From Pseudoduganella guangdongensis (GTDB lineage Bacteria > Pseudomonadota > Gammaproteobacteria > Burkholderiales > Burkholderiaceae_D), in assembly GCF_009857475.1 (NCBI RefSeq), contig NZ_WWCJ01000001.1, positions 310,001-374,000 of the forward strand: a stretch of 64,000 nucleotides of DNA. Direction: 5' to 3'. The notes under the pieces are model-generated. The model was not told the DNA's origin. It saw only the letters and a list, made by a program, of their open reading frames with translations, and did no database searches. This document shows positions 31,107 to 40,435 of this stretch, one piece after another (position 1 is the stretch's first letter; each line of letters begins with the position of its first letter). The translations under genes and the position numbers were made by a program.

Positions 31107-32819
31107 TTACGGTGCGCGCTGGAACAGGCGGAAGCGCTCGCTGCGGTCGGAGGCGCGGCGGCCTTCCCACAGCAGTTTCCATTCGGCATCAGGCTGTTGC
31201 TGGAGCGAACGATTTTTGATGCTATCTTGCAACAGCAAGACCCGGCATTGGCCGCCGTTGACGCCGGTGAACGGCAGGTGGCCGAAATAGGCGAAGGAGG
31301 CGCGTTGGGCTGGCGTGACATTGGTCTGCACGCAGTCGGTGTCGGCCGGCAGCGCGGCGGCGGCCTGGCGCGCCACGGCGGCGTAGCTCTTGCTGTAGTT
31401 CACATTCGGCAGGAACAGGGTCATCAAGAGGATCCAGATCAGGATCAGGCCGCCGGACGAGAGCACCACGGCGCGCCACAGCACGGCCGGGCGGCGCGAA
31501 ATGCGCCAGTGCACCAGCATGAACCAGCCGGCGGTGGCGCACAGGCCCACCAGCAGGGCCGGCCAGCGCACTTCCGGCGTGAAGCCGGGGATCAGCTTGA
31601 GCACGTTATGGGCCGGCTTGGCCGGCCAGCCGGTCAGTTGGGCATAGTAGAAAATCCACAGCACGGCCGCGCACAGGGTCAGCACCATGACGCTGAACCA
31701 GTCGATGGCATTGATGGCGCCGCGCTGCATGGTGAGCAGGCCGAAGGCGGCCATGATGGCCAGCGGCGGCAGCAGCATCAGCAGGTGGCCCTGTTCCGGC
31801 AGCGGGTTGAGCAGCACCAGGATGGCGGCGGCGGTGACAAAGGTGATCGGCACCACGATGTGCAGCAGGTTGCTCTGGCGGCGCCAGGCCCATACGGCCC
31901 AGGCGGCGAACGGCCAGGCCGGCCAGAAGAACCAGATGCCGACGCGGAAGAAGTTGCGCAAACCTTCGAAGCCGCCCACTTTGAGCTGGGCCGCGTTCCA
32001 GGCCAGCCAGGCCGCCAGCGGCTCCTGGCCGTAAGGGCGCGCCAGCAGGGCCGGCACGGCCCACAGGGCGGTCACGCCGGCGGCCACCAGCAGCGCCAGG
32101 CCGAGGTCGCGCAGCGAGCGGCCGGCCGGCATGGCGAGGAAGCGGGTGCAGGCGAACAGGGCCAGCAGCAGGGCGGCCGGGACCACCCAGCCGCGTGTCA
32201 GGGTCAGCAGGCCGAGCGCCATGCCGGCCAGGGCGGCGTTGCGCAGCGACGGCAATTCCATATAGCGCACGCTGCGGTACAGGGTGAGCGCCAGCAGCGC
32301 CACTTGCAGCGGCTCGGCCGTGGTTTCATGGCTGTGCACCAGCAGGCCCAGGCAGCCGAGGTAGATCAGCACGGCGGCGTCGGCCAGGGTGCGGCCGAAG
32401 TCGTCCGGCTCGGGCTGGCCGCCGAAGGCCAGGCGCAGCGGCTGCGCTTCCGGCCGGCGGCCCAGGTTAAAGGTGGTGTACCAGACGGCGCTCACGCCCA
32501 AGAGGAAGATGCCAAGGGTGGCGACGCGGGCGGCCAAGACATCGCCCAGGGCCCAGCCAAACAGCTTGATGCCCAGCGCGCCCAGCCAGAAGGCCAGCGG
32601 GCCCTCGTCGGTGATGGAGAGGCCGGCAATATTCGGCCACAACCAGTCCTGCCAAGTGCCATGCGCCATGGTCCACATGACGCCGAAGCTGGCGGCATCG
32701 TCGTTCTTCCACGGCTCGCGCCCGATCAGGCCCGGCAGGATGTACAACAGGCCCAGGGCGAAAATGGCCCAGCGCGGCAGGGTGCGGGTGGCGGCGGCGG
32801 GAAGACGGACTGGCTTCAT
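31107..32819 (-). CDS. ArnT-like membrane glycosyltransferase (GT39/GT83 type)
   Basis: The 570-residue protein has about 12 membrane helices and the family's early periplasmic acidic motif 'REPWKNDDAASFGVMWTMAHG' (DD pair), then 'DEGPLAFWLGALGIKLFGW', 'SHETTAEPLQVALLALTLY' and 'LTRGWVVPAALL'. Such enzymes transfer sugars from polyprenyl-phosphate carriers to lipid A, proteins or glycans on the periplasmic side. The C-terminal 110 residues form a soluble domain ('NYSKSYAAVARQAAAALP'). Substrate is not deducible. Confidence 0.88.
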   Translation of the reverse strand: MKPVRLPAAATRTLPRWAIFALGLLYILPGLIGREPWKNDDAASFGVMWTMAHGTWQDWLWPNIAGLSITDEGPLAFWLGALGIKLFGWALGDVLAARVATLGIFLLGVSAVWYTTFNLGRRPEAQPLRLAFGGQPEPDDFGRTLADAAVLIYLGCLGLLVHSHETTAEPLQVALLALTLYRSVRYMELPSLRNAALAGMALGLLTLTRGWVVPAALLLALFACTRFLAMPAGRSLRDLGLALLVAAGVTALWAVPALLARPYGQEPLAAWLAWNAAQLKVGGFEGLRNFFRVGIWFFWPAWPFAAWAVWAWRRQSNLLHIVVPITFVTAAAILVLLNPLPEQGHLLMLLPPLAIMAAFGLLTMQRGAINAIDWFSVMVLTLCAAVLWIFYYAQLTGWPAKPAHNVLKLIPGFTPEVRWPALLVGLCATAGWFMLVHWRISRRPAVLWRAVVLSSGGLILIWILLMTLFLPNVNYSKSYAAVARQAAAALPADTDCVQTNVTPAQRASFAYFGHLPFTGVNGGQCRVLLLQDSIKNRSLQQQPDAEWKLLWEGRRASDRSERFRLFQRAP

Positions 32820-32866
32820 CGGTCGACTTTATTCTTAGGAAAGCAGGAGTATGACGGGCAAATAAC

Positions 32867-32895
32867 AAAAAAGGCAGCCGCAGCTGCCTTTTTTT
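32867..32895. terminator. Bidirectional terminator after rpmE2
   Basis: GGCAGC (32873-32878) and GCTGCC (32883-32888) form a stem with loop CGCA, flanked by runs of A on the left and T on the right. It is a symmetric intrinsic terminator positioned just downstream of the minus-strand rpmE2 and upstream of the ArnT-like gene. Confidence 0.85.
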
Positions 32896-32909
32896 CGAAG
32901 CGGACGCGA

Positions 32910-33179
32910 TTAGGCGTTGGCGACGGCGGTCTTGGAACCGACTTTGCCGAACTTCTGGCGGAATTTTTCCACGCGACCGGCGGTGTCGACGATCTTGTGC
33001 TGGCCGGTGAAGAACGGGTGCGACTCGGAGGACACCTCGATCTTGATCAGAGGGTACTCTTTACCTTCGTGGGTCGCGGTTTCGCGGGTCTGGATGGTCG
33101 AACGGGTCACGAACTTGAAGTCGCAGGACACGTCGTGGAACAGAACTTCGCGGTAATCTGGATGAATTTCAGCTTTCAT
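32910..33179 (-). CDS. rpmE2: 50S ribosomal protein L31 type B
   Basis: The 89-residue protein begins '[20 protein letters not shown]' and contains '[28 protein letters not shown]', the L31 signature. It lacks the CxxC zinc motifs of the zinc-binding form, so it is the type B (C-minus) paralogue, which in many bacteria is induced under zinc limitation. No Zur box was recognised in its upstream region. Confidence 0.96.
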   Translation of the reverse strand: MKAEIHPDYREVLFHDVSCDFKFVTRSTIQTRETATHEGKEYPLIKIEVSSESHPFFTGQHKIVDTAGRVEKFRQKFGKVGSKTAVANA

Positions 33180-33288
33180 GCTTTTCTCTCAATATTGGTA
33201 GCCAAACAGCACTTCGTCGGTCACTACAGCCTCTCGACCCGATTGCCATCCACTTGCCGGTGGTTAAAAATGAACTCGCGATTATAGC

Positions 33289-33375
33289 AAAAAAAATGGG
33301 GACGTACCCCATTTTCCGGGACGTCCCCACTTTTGCGGTGGCTAACAATAAATGGGGTACGTCCCCATTTTTTTT
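33289..33375. repeat. Palindromic repeat element after rho (26-base arms)
   Basis: Arms 33289-33314 and 33350-33375 are perfect 26-base inverted copies with core TGGGGACGTACCCCA and an outer run of eight A/T. A third, partial copy (GGGACGTCCCCAC) lies between them. The right arm meets the rho stop codon, so on the minus strand the transcript would fold and end in U residues. The same core recurs at 35238-35299. Confidence 0.8.
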
Positions 33376-34636
33376 AACCGCCGCGGCGCATCATCTCGAA
33401 GAACTCGCCGTTGTTCTTGGTGGCGCGCATTTTGTCGAGGATGAACTCCATCGCTTCGATCTCGTCCATCGAGTACAGCAGCTTGCGCAGGATCCAGATC
33501 TTCTGCAGCTGGTCGGCCTTGATCAGCAGTTCCTCGCGGCGGGTGCCGGATTTGTTCAGGTTGATCGACGGGTAGACGCGCTTCTCGGCCAGGCGGCGCT
33601 CCAGGTGCACCTCCATATTGCCGGTACCCTTGAATTCCTCGTAAATCACGTCGTCCATGCGCGAACCGGTTTCGATCAGGGCGGTGGCGACGATGGTCAG
33701 CGAGCCGCCTTCTTCCACGTTACGCGCGGCGCCGAAGAAGCGCTTCGGACGCTGCAGCGCGTTGGCGTCGACACCACCGGTCAGCACCTTGCCGGAAGCC
33801 GGGATCACGGTGTTGTAGGCGCGCGCCAGGCGGGTGATCGAGTCCAGCAGGATCACCACGTCTTTTTTCATCTCGACCAGGCGCTTGGCTTTTTCCAGCA
33901 CCATCTCGGCCACCTGTACGTGGCGGGTGGCCGGCTCGTCGAAGGTGGAGGCCACCACTTCGCCGCGCACGGAGCGCTGCATCTCGGTCACTTCCTCTGG
34001 GCGCTCGTCGATCAGCAGCACGATCAGGGTCACGTCCGGGTGGTTGGTGGTGATGGCGTGCGCAATATGCTGCAGCATCACGGATTTACCGGACTTGGGC
34101 GAGGCCACCAGCAGGCCGCGCTGGCCTTTGCCGATCGGCGCCACCAGGTCGATGATACGGCCGGTGATGTTTTCGGTGCCGGCCATGTCGCGCTCCAGGC
34201 GCAGCGGCACGGTCGGGTGCAGCGGGGTCAGGTTCTCAAACAGGATGCGGTGCTTGGAGGCTTCCGGCGATTCGCCGTTGACCTTGTCCACCTTGACCAG
34301 CGCGAAATAGCGCTCGCCGTCTTTCGGGGTGCGCACTTCGCCTTCGATCGAGTCGCCGGTGTGCAGGTTGAAGCGGCGGATCTGGGACGGGCTGATGTAG
34401 ATGTCGTCGGTCGACGCCATGTACGACGCGTCCGGCGAGCGCAGGAAGCCGAAGCCGTCCGGCAGCACTTCCAGGGCGCCGTCGCCGAAGATCTGTTCGC
34501 CGGCCTTGGCGCGTTTTTTCAGGATCGCGAACATCAGTTCCTGCTTACGCAGGCGGGCCGCATTGTCGATATCGAGGCTGATTGCCATTTCCAGCAGAGC
34601 TGAAACGTGCATAGCCTTAAGTTCAGAAAGGTGCAT
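33374..34636 (-). CDS. rho: Transcription termination factor Rho
   Basis: The 420-residue hexameric RNA helicase begins '[18 protein letters not shown]'. It has the cold-shock-like RNA-binding domain ('[23 protein letters not shown]', '[19 protein letters not shown]'), P-loop '[16 protein letters not shown]', Walker B '[16 protein letters not shown]', Q-loop region and '[11 protein letters not shown]'. All hallmark segments are intact. It follows trxA by 137 bases, the trxA-rho order found in many proteobacteria. Confidence 0.98.
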   Translation of the reverse strand: MHLSELKAMHVSALLEMAISLDIDNAARLRKQELMFAILKKRAKAGEQIFGDGALEVLPDGFGFLRSPDASYMASTDDIYISPSQIRRFNLHTGDSIEGEVRTPKDGERYFALVKVDKVNGESPEASKHRILFENLTPLHPTVPLRLERDMAGTENITGRIIDLVAPIGKGQRGLLVASPKSGKSVMLQHIAHAITTNHPDVTLIVLLIDERPEEVTEMQRSVRGEVVASTFDEPATRHVQVAEMVLEKAKRLVEMKKDVVILLDSITRLARAYNTVIPASGKVLTGGVDANALQRPKRFFGAARNVEEGGSLTIVATALIETGSRMDDVIYEEFKGTGNMEVHLERRLAEKRVYPSINLNKSGTRREELLIKADQLQKIWILRKLLYSMDEIEAMEFILDKMRATKNNGEFFEMMRRGG

Positions 34637-34728
34637 AGCTGTTTGAGTGTCCCGTGACGGGAAAGTAAGGGTAGGGGAGGGAACTACGTGGATCTCTAAA
34701 TTAAAGGGAAAGGTTTTTGGGCACTTTC

Positions 34729-34745
34729 CCCGCCAATCAGGCGGG
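34729..34745 (-). terminator. Weak hairpin between trxA and rho
   Basis: CCCGCC and GGCGGG pair around a 5-base loop. On the minus strand no strong U run follows, so it may be only an attenuator or a Rho leader structure rather than a full terminator. Confidence 0.3.
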
Positions 34746-34773
34746 CTGCGGGCGCAGCACCGCCTATCTTACA

Positions 34774-35100
34774 TCAAATATTGCTGTCAATGAAAGAGGT
34801 GAGTTGACCTTTTGCCATGGCGCCCACTTTTTGTGCGGCCGGCACGCCATTTTTGAACAGGATCAGGGTCGGAATGCCGCGGATGCCGAACTTGCCCGGC
34901 ACTTGCTGGTTGCTGTCCACGTCCATTTTAGCGATGGTGATCTTGCCGTCGTATTCCTTGGCCACTTCTTCCAGGATCGGGGCGATGCTCTTGCACGGAC
35001 CGCACCACTCGGCCCAGAAGTCCACCAGCACAGGGCGGTCGGCCTTCAGCACGTCGCTGTCGAAGGAAGCATCGGTAATGTGTTTGATCAGGTCGCTCAT
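34774..35100 (-). CDS. trxA: Thioredoxin
   Basis: The 108-residue protein carries the redox motif WCGPC in '[20 protein letters not shown]' (about residues 25-44). Downstream '[28 protein letters not shown]' contains the conserved cis-Pro (IPT). It reduces cytoplasmic disulfides, fed by thioredoxin reductase. Length and motifs are canonical. Confidence 0.98.
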   Translation of the reverse strand: MSDLIKHITDASFDSDVLKADRPVLVDFWAEWCGPCKSIAPILEEVAKEYDGKITIAKMDVDSNQQVPGKFGIRGIPTLILFKNGVPAAQKVGAMAKGQLTSFIDSNI

Positions 35101-35237
35101 TGTTTGTCCTTAATTGATTAGTTCGCCCGGGAAAATCCCTTGCCGTTATCGCCCATCTGGCGACGAACTGCACTAATTCAATACTGGGAGGTTAACAGGG
35201 AATCAGGGCGGGAATGGGCCAAATAATACCCGATTTT

Positions 35238-35299
35238 AAAAAAATGGGGACGTACCCATTCTTCGCGCAGCAAAAAATAGGGTACGTCCCCATTTTTTT
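35238..35299. repeat. Second copy of the GGGGACGTACCC palindromic repeat
   Basis: Inverted arms 35238-35257 and 35280-35299 match perfectly over 20 bases, with the same core as the element after rho and an outer A/T run. The right arm ends one base before the stop codon of the minus-strand receiver gene. It can serve as its intrinsic terminator. Confidence 0.8.
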
Positions 35300-35710
35300 T
35301 CAGACCTGGCCCCGAATTTTCCCCAGCAGCTGGCGCAGGGCGGCAGGGGTGGCGGGTTTGGCCAGGGTGCCCAGCAGCGACAGGCCGTGGGCGCGGGCCA
35401 GGGTGTCGGCGGCCTGGCGCACGCTGGCGTCCATGCCGGACAGCAGCACCACGGCGCCGGCAAAGTGGCGGTCGGCGGCCTTCTGCAGGAATTCGATGCC
35501 GTCCAGCTCGGGCATGGACAGGTCGCAAATCAGCAGGTCGGGCCGGAATTGCGGCAGGGCCAGCAGGGCTTGGCGGGCGTCGCTTTCGCTGCGCACATTG
35601 AGCTGGCCCAGGTCTTCCAGCATATCGGCCAGCATGCTCAGCATGAAGGGGTCGTCATCCACCAGCAGGATGCGCAAGGGGGGGCTGGGCGGGGGGGAAA
35701 GTTCAGTCAT
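35300..35710 (-). CDS. Single-domain response regulator
   Basis: The 136-residue protein is one receiver domain: 'RILLVDDDPFMLSMLADMLE' (acidic pair), 'DLLICDLSMPELDG' (phospho-acceptor Asp), 'VVLLSGMDASVRQ' (switch Ser) and 'LLGTLAKPATPAAL' (Lys-Pro). It has no output domain. Its ATG overlaps the end of the giant hybrid kinase gene by 8 bases, so it is a likely phosphotransfer partner of that kinase's Hpt domain. An ATG 9 bases upstream is possible but less suited. Confidence 0.9.
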   Translation of the reverse strand: MTELSPPPSPPLRILLVDDDPFMLSMLADMLEDLGQLNVRSESDARQALLALPQFRPDLLICDLSMPELDGIEFLQKAADRHFAGAVVLLSGMDASVRQAADTLARAHGLSLLGTLAKPATPAALRQLLGKIRGQV

Positions 35711-38700
35711 CGTCGGCAAAAGTGGTGTTGGTCATGATGTGTTCGCTCACCTGGTGCAGCAGGGTCCACAGCTGGTCGAGCAGGCTGCGCGCGCGCGCGG
35801 CGGCGCCGCTGTCCTCGGCCAGCTGCTCCAGCTGCTGGCACAGCTCGGCCATGCCGAGGGCGCCCACGGCGCGCGCGCTGCTCTTGATGCGGTGGCCCAG
35901 CTCGCGCGCCTTCTGCAGCTCGGCGCCGGCCAGCGCCGCTTCCATCTCATTCAGGCCGGCCTCGGTGGTTTGCAGGAATTTGAAGGCGAATTTGCGGATC
36001 TTGTGCGGGTGGTAGCCCAGCAGTTGGGCCAGCACCGACAGGTCGATGATGGCCGGGTCGCCGGCCAGGGTGGGGCGGAACGCGGCGCGCCCGCTGGGGC
36101 GGGCGGCGCGCGCCGGGTCGGGCGCGGCGGCGTCGGCGCTGCGCTCGGGCAGCCAGCTGGCGATGGTCTGGTACATCAGGGCCGGCTGGATCGGCTTGGC
36201 GATGAAGTCGTCCATGCCGGCCTGCCGGCAGCGTTCGCGGTCGTCCTTGGTGGCGGTGGCGGTCATGGCCAGCACGCGGGTGGCGGCCAGGGCCGGGTCG
36301 GCGCGGATGCGGCGCGTCGCTTCCAGCCCGTCCATCAACGGCATTTGCACGTCCATCAGCACGCAGTCGAAGTCGGCCTGGTGCAGCAGGTCGAGCGCTT
36401 CGGCGCCGTTGTTGGCCAGGCACACCGAGGAGCCGGCCTCCTCCAGCATTTCCAGCGCGATTTGCTGGTTGAAGGTGTTGTCCTCGACTAGGAGGATGCG
36501 CGCGTCCTTCAGGGCCTGCATGGCGGCGGCGCTGCGCGCGCTGTCGAGCAGGGCGGCGGCGGCGGCGTTGACTTCGTTGATCAGCTCGGGCACGCGGCGC
36601 GCCGACTGCCCCAGGCGCGCCGTGAACCAGAAGGTGGAACCCTGGCCGGGCACGCTGTGCACGCCCACTTCGCCGCCCATCAGCTGGGCCAGCTGTTTGC
36701 AGATCGCCAGGCCCAGGCCGGTGCCGCCGTATTCGCGCGTGATCGCCGTGTCGGCCTGCTGGAAGGCCTGGAACAGCTTGCCCTGTTCCTCCTCCGTCAG
36801 GCCGATGCCGTGGTCGCGCACGTCGAAGCGCAGCAGGCAGGCCGTGTCATCGGCCAGCAGCTGGCGCACGCTGACGTCGATGCTGCCCTGTTCGGAGAAC
36901 TTGATGGCGTTGTTGACGTAGTTGATCAGGACCTGGCCCAGGCGCAGCGGGTCGCCGCGCAGCACCGGCGGCAGCGCCGGGTCGAGCTCGAAATTCAGGC
37001 GCAGGCCGCGGCTGGCTGCCTTCGGCGCCACCACCGTGGTCAGGGTCTGGATCACATGGTCGAGCGAGAAGTCGACCTCGTCGATTTCCAGCTTGCCGGC
37101 CTCGATCTTGGAAATGTCGAGGATGTCGTCGATGATGCGCAGCAGGTGCTCGCCGGCGAAGCGGATCTTTTCCAGGTAGTCGCGCTGGCGCGGCTCGAGC
37201 TCGGTCTTCAGCGCCAGGTAAGCCATGCCGATCACGCCGTTCATCGGGGTGCGGATTTCGTGGCTCATCTTGGCCAGGAACTGGCCCTTGGCGGCCGACG
37301 CTTCCACCGCCTGCTGGCGCGCCTCTTCCAGCTGGGCGGTGCGCTGCGCCACCCGCTCCTCCAAGTGCTCGTTCAGTTCGCGCAGCGCGCGCTCGGCGGC
37401 CTTGCTGTCGGAAATGTCGATCGCCATGCAAATCAGGTAGGCCGGCGCGCCGTGCGCGTCGTACACCGGCTTTTTGAAGGTGCGCAGCTGGCGCGGCGCG
37501 CCTTGCGCCGGGTTCCAGATGGTTTCCTCGAAATCGATCAGGGTGCGCCCGGCAAACGCCTCCAGGTCCTTGGCGCGGAAGGCGGCCGCCTCCTCCGGCG
37601 CGTGGAACACGGTGTAGTCGCCGTTGTTCAGTTCATCGAAGGTGTAGCCGAACTGCTGCTCGCAGGCGCGGTTCATCAGGATCAGGCGGCTGTCCTTGTC
37701 CTTGATGAAGAGGCCGATCGGCATCATCTGGATGATTTCCTGCAGCCGCTGCTCGCCCTGGCGCAGCGCGTCCTCGCTCTTTTTGCGGTAGGTGATGTCG
37801 GTCAGGCTGGCCACCACCATGCTGCCGGGGCCGAACTCGTCGCGCAGCGGCTCCACATTGACCGACAGCCAGCAGCGTTCCTCGGCCGCGCCGGCCGGCG
37901 CCGCCACCCCCATCACCACGTCGCGCACCGGCTGGCCGCCGGCCAGGGCCAGCGCCACCGGGTGCTCGGGCGCGTCGAAGCGGCGCCCGTCCTCGTGCAC
38001 GCCGTCCCACTGGCCGGCGCCGCGCGCGGCGGCGCGCCCCAGCATGCGGCTGGCGGCGGCATTGCATTCGACGATATTGCCGGCGGCGTCAAACACCACC
38101 AGGCCATTGGTGACGGCGTTGAAGACCGAGGCCAGGCGCTGGTTGGAGTGGCGCAGCGCCAGTTCGGCCAGGCGCCGGTCGGTGATGTCGGTGACCATGG
38201 TCAGGGTGCCGGCGTAGCTGCCGTTGTCGGCGTTGACCTGGCTGGTGGCCAACAGGGCCCACAGCGAGGAGCCGTCCTGGCGGTAGAAGCGGCCCTCGGC
38301 CGGCTCCGGGCGCCCGCCGTGGACGTCGCCGGCGGCCAGGCGCTGGCGCAGGGCGGCGCAGTCGGGGTCCATGAAATCGGCCATGGGGCGCCCCAGCATG
38401 TGCTCGACCTCGTAGCCCAGCATGAACGCCATGGTCGGGTTGACGAAGCTGGTCAGGTCGGCCGCGTCGCACATCCAGATGCCCTCGGCCGCCGTCTGCA
38501 CGATCAGGCGGTAGCGCTCGGAGGACGCCTGCAGCGCCTCCTCGGCGCGCTGGCGCTGCGTCATGTCGCGCAGCGAAAGCACCACCAGGCCTTGCCCGGC
38601 CAGCTGGATCGGCGCCAGGTGCACCATGGCCGGGAAGTGGCTGCCGTCCAGGCGGCGCGCGGTCAGTACCCGGCCCGGCATTTGCGGGCGGGCGAACAGC

Positions 38701-40379
38701 TCGCGCGGGCGGCCCGGCGTGTCGCGCATGACGTCGGGGATCAACTGTTCCATGGAGGCGCCGGCCAGTTGGCCGGCCGCGGCGGCGAAGACGGCGTCGC
38801 CGGCCGCGTTGGCCTGGCGTACGCGCCCGCTGCGGTCGGCCACCAGCAGGGCGCCGGGCAGGGCGGCCAGCATGGCGGCCAGGCGCGCCAGTTCGGCCGC
38901 CGTGCGGTCGGAAATGTCGCCCAGGGTGCCGGACATGCGCAGCGGGCGTCCCGCGCTGTCGCGCGCCAGCACCATGCCGCGCGCCAGCACCCAGGTCCAG
39001 TTGCCGTCGCGGCATTGCATGCGGAATTCCATGGTGAAGGGCGCGCGCCCGGCGGCCGGGTCGTCCAGCGCCGCGATTTCGCCGGTGACGCGGGCGCGGT
39101 CGTCCGGGTGCACCAGGGCCAGCCACTGCTCCAGCGTGGACAGGCGCAGCGTGCCGGCCGGGTAGCCGAGGATTTCGCCGTAGCGCTGCGACAGGTGCAG
39201 GGAGGGCACCTGCGGCTGCCAGTCCCAGTAGCCCTCGCCGGCGCCTTCCAGCGCGAAGCTGGCGATGCGCTCGGCGTCGTCGAGCCGCCCCTCGGCCCCT
39301 TTCAGGGCGCGCGAGACGCGCACCAGGCGCCACAGGGCGGCCCCGGCCAACAGGGCCAGCGCTACGCCCAGCGCCAGCAGCCAGCCCGGCAGGCGCGCCG
39401 TGTCCTGGTATATGAAGCCGTCCAGGCGGAAGCCGGGCGGCAGCATGCCGGCCGCGATATAGGTGTCGGCAATGGCTTTCCAGCGCTGCGGGTTGCTGTA
39501 GCCGAGTTCGATCAGGTGCTGTTCCAGCAGGGGCAGCAGGTGCTGCGCTTCGAACTGCAGCGCTTCGCGCGACTTGCGCTCGGGGTAGCGCGCGCGGATC
39601 AGGTCGACGACTTCCTGCGGGTGCTGCAGCGCGTAGTGCCAGCCTTTCAGGGTGGCGGCGCGCAGGGCGCGCGCGCGTTCCGGATGGGCGCGCAGCTCAG
39701 CTTCGGTGGTGAACAGGTTGTCGCCGTAAAAATCGATGCCCACGCTGCGCGGGCTGAGCAGCTCAAAGCGCAGGTTGCTGCGCGCCATGGCGAAGGGGCC
39801 GGAGCTGGCGTAGGTGGCGATGGCGTCCAGGCGGCCGGCGATCAGTTCGTCCAGGTTGTTCTGGCCCGGCACCAGGGTGACCTGGTCCAGCGGCACGCCG
39901 CTGCGTTGCAGCAGGATGCGCAGCTCTTCGCTTTCGGTGCCGAGCGCGATGCGGCTGCCGCGCCAGGGCCGGCGCTGGCCGTCTTCGTCCAGGCGCACCG
40001 CCAGCGCCAGCGGCGAGTGCTGGAAGATGGTGGCCAGCACCACCACCGGCGCGCCGGCGCCGCGCCGCAGCAGCAGCGAGCTGTTGCTGATGCCGTACTG
40101 CGCGCCGCCGTCGAGCACATACTGCACCGGGTCCTGGCCCGGTCCCGCTTCGCGCAGGGTCACGTCGAGTCCGGCCTCGCGGTAATAGCCCTTGGCCTGC
40201 GCCGCGTAGTAGCCGGCGAAGGCGAACTGGTGGCGCCATTTGAGCTGGATGGTCACGGCCTCGTCGGCGTGCGCCGCGCCCGCCGCCAGCAGCGCGCCGG
40301 CCAGCACGGCGGCCAGCGCGCGCCGCGCGCGGCGGCGCGGACGGGCTGGCGAGGCGGCGGTCAGGCTCGGTGGCGGCAA
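35703..40379 (-). CDS. Giant hybrid sensor kinase: NMT1-like sensor, PAS domains, HisKA, HATPase, REC, Hpt
   Basis: About 1558 residues. A signal peptide ends 'GAAHA'. Next is an NMT1/THI5-like periplasmic binding domain (about 40-310; 'IQLKWRHQFAFAGYYAAQAKG' is typical), one TM helix (about 335-355) and about five PAS/PAC units. The transmitter has 'AKMSHEIRTPMNGVIGMAYL' and 'GGTGLGLAICKQLAQLMGG', followed by a REC with 'CVLMDVQMPLMDG' and a C-terminal Hpt with 'LGHRIKSSARAVGA'. I chose a TTG at 40379 preceded by AAAGGGA; an ATG at 40484 would overlap hutC. The ligand is probably a small aromatic or pyrimidine-like molecule, by family analogy only. Confidence 0.9.
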   Translation of the reverse strand: MPPPSLTAASPARPRRRARRALAAVLAGALLAAGAAHADEAVTIQLKWRHQFAFAGYYAAQAKGYYREAGLDVTLREAGPGQDPVQYVLDGGAQYGISNSSLLLRRGAGAPVVVLATIFQHSPLALAVRLDEDGQRRPWRGSRIALGTESEELRILLQRSGVPLDQVTLVPGQNNLDELIAGRLDAIATYASSGPFAMARSNLRFELLSPRSVGIDFYGDNLFTTEAELRAHPERARALRAATLKGWHYALQHPQEVVDLIRARYPERKSREALQFEAQHLLPLLEQHLIELGYSNPQRWKAIADTYIAAGMLPPGFRLDGFIYQDTARLPGWLLALGVALALLAGAALWRLVRVSRALKGAEGRLDDAERIASFALEGAGEGYWDWQPQVPSLHLSQRYGEILGYPAGTLRLSTLEQWLALVHPDDRARVTGEIAALDDPAAGRAPFTMEFRMQCRDGNWTWVLARGMVLARDSAGRPLRMSGTLGDISDRTAAELARLAAMLAALPGALLVADRSGRVRQANAAGDAVFAAAAGQLAGASMEQLIPDVMRDTPGRPRELFARPQMPGRVLTARRLDGSHFPAMVHLAPIQLAGQGLVVLSLRDMTQRQRAEEALQASSERYRLIVQTAAEGIWMCDAADLTSFVNPTMAFMLGYEVEHMLGRPMADFMDPDCAALRQRLAAGDVHGGRPEPAEGRFYRQDGSSLWALLATSQVNADNGSYAGTLTMVTDITDRRLAELALRHSNQRLASVFNAVTNGLVVFDAAGNIVECNAAASRMLGRAAARGAGQWDGVHEDGRRFDAPEHPVALALAGGQPVRDVVMGVAAPAGAAEERCWLSVNVEPLRDEFGPGSMVVASLTDITYRKKSEDALRQGEQRLQEIIQMMPIGLFIKDKDSRLILMNRACEQQFGYTFDELNNGDYTVFHAPEEAAAFRAKDLEAFAGRTLIDFEETIWNPAQGAPRQLRTFKKPVYDAHGAPAYLICMAIDISDSKAAERALRELNEHLEERVAQRTAQLEEARQQAVEASAAKGQFLAKMSHEIRTPMNGVIGMAYLALKTELEPRQRDYLEKIRFAGEHLLRIIDDILDISKIEAGKLEIDEVDFSLDHVIQTLTTVVAPKAASRGLRLNFELDPALPPVLRGDPLRLGQVLINYVNNAIKFSEQGSIDVSVRQLLADDTACLLRFDVRDHGIGLTEEEQGKLFQAFQQADTAITREYGGTGLGLAICKQLAQLMGGEVGVHSVPGQGSTFWFTARLGQSARRVPELINEVNAAAAALLDSARSAAAMQALKDARILLVEDNTFNQQIALEMLEEAGSSVCLANNGAEALDLLHQADFDCVLMDVQMPLMDGLEATRRIRADPALAATRVLAMTATATKDDRERCRQAGMDDFIAKPIQPALMYQTIASWLPERSADAAAPDPARAARPSGRAAFRPTLAGDPAIIDLSVLAQLLGYHPHKIRKFAFKFLQTTEAGLNEMEAALAGAELQKARELGHRIKSSARAVGALGMAELCQQLEQLAEDSGAAARARSLLDQLWTLLHQVSEHIMTNTTFADDD

Positions 40380-40435
40380 GGCATCCCTTTCTGGCCAGCG
40401 TGGCCGCTGGCATGTGCGGACAACTATAGCATTGC

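Noticed and set aside
34729..34745. Strong terminator between trxA and rho
   Set aside because: The stem is only 6 bp and no T run follows on the transcribed strand; kept only as a weak hairpin.
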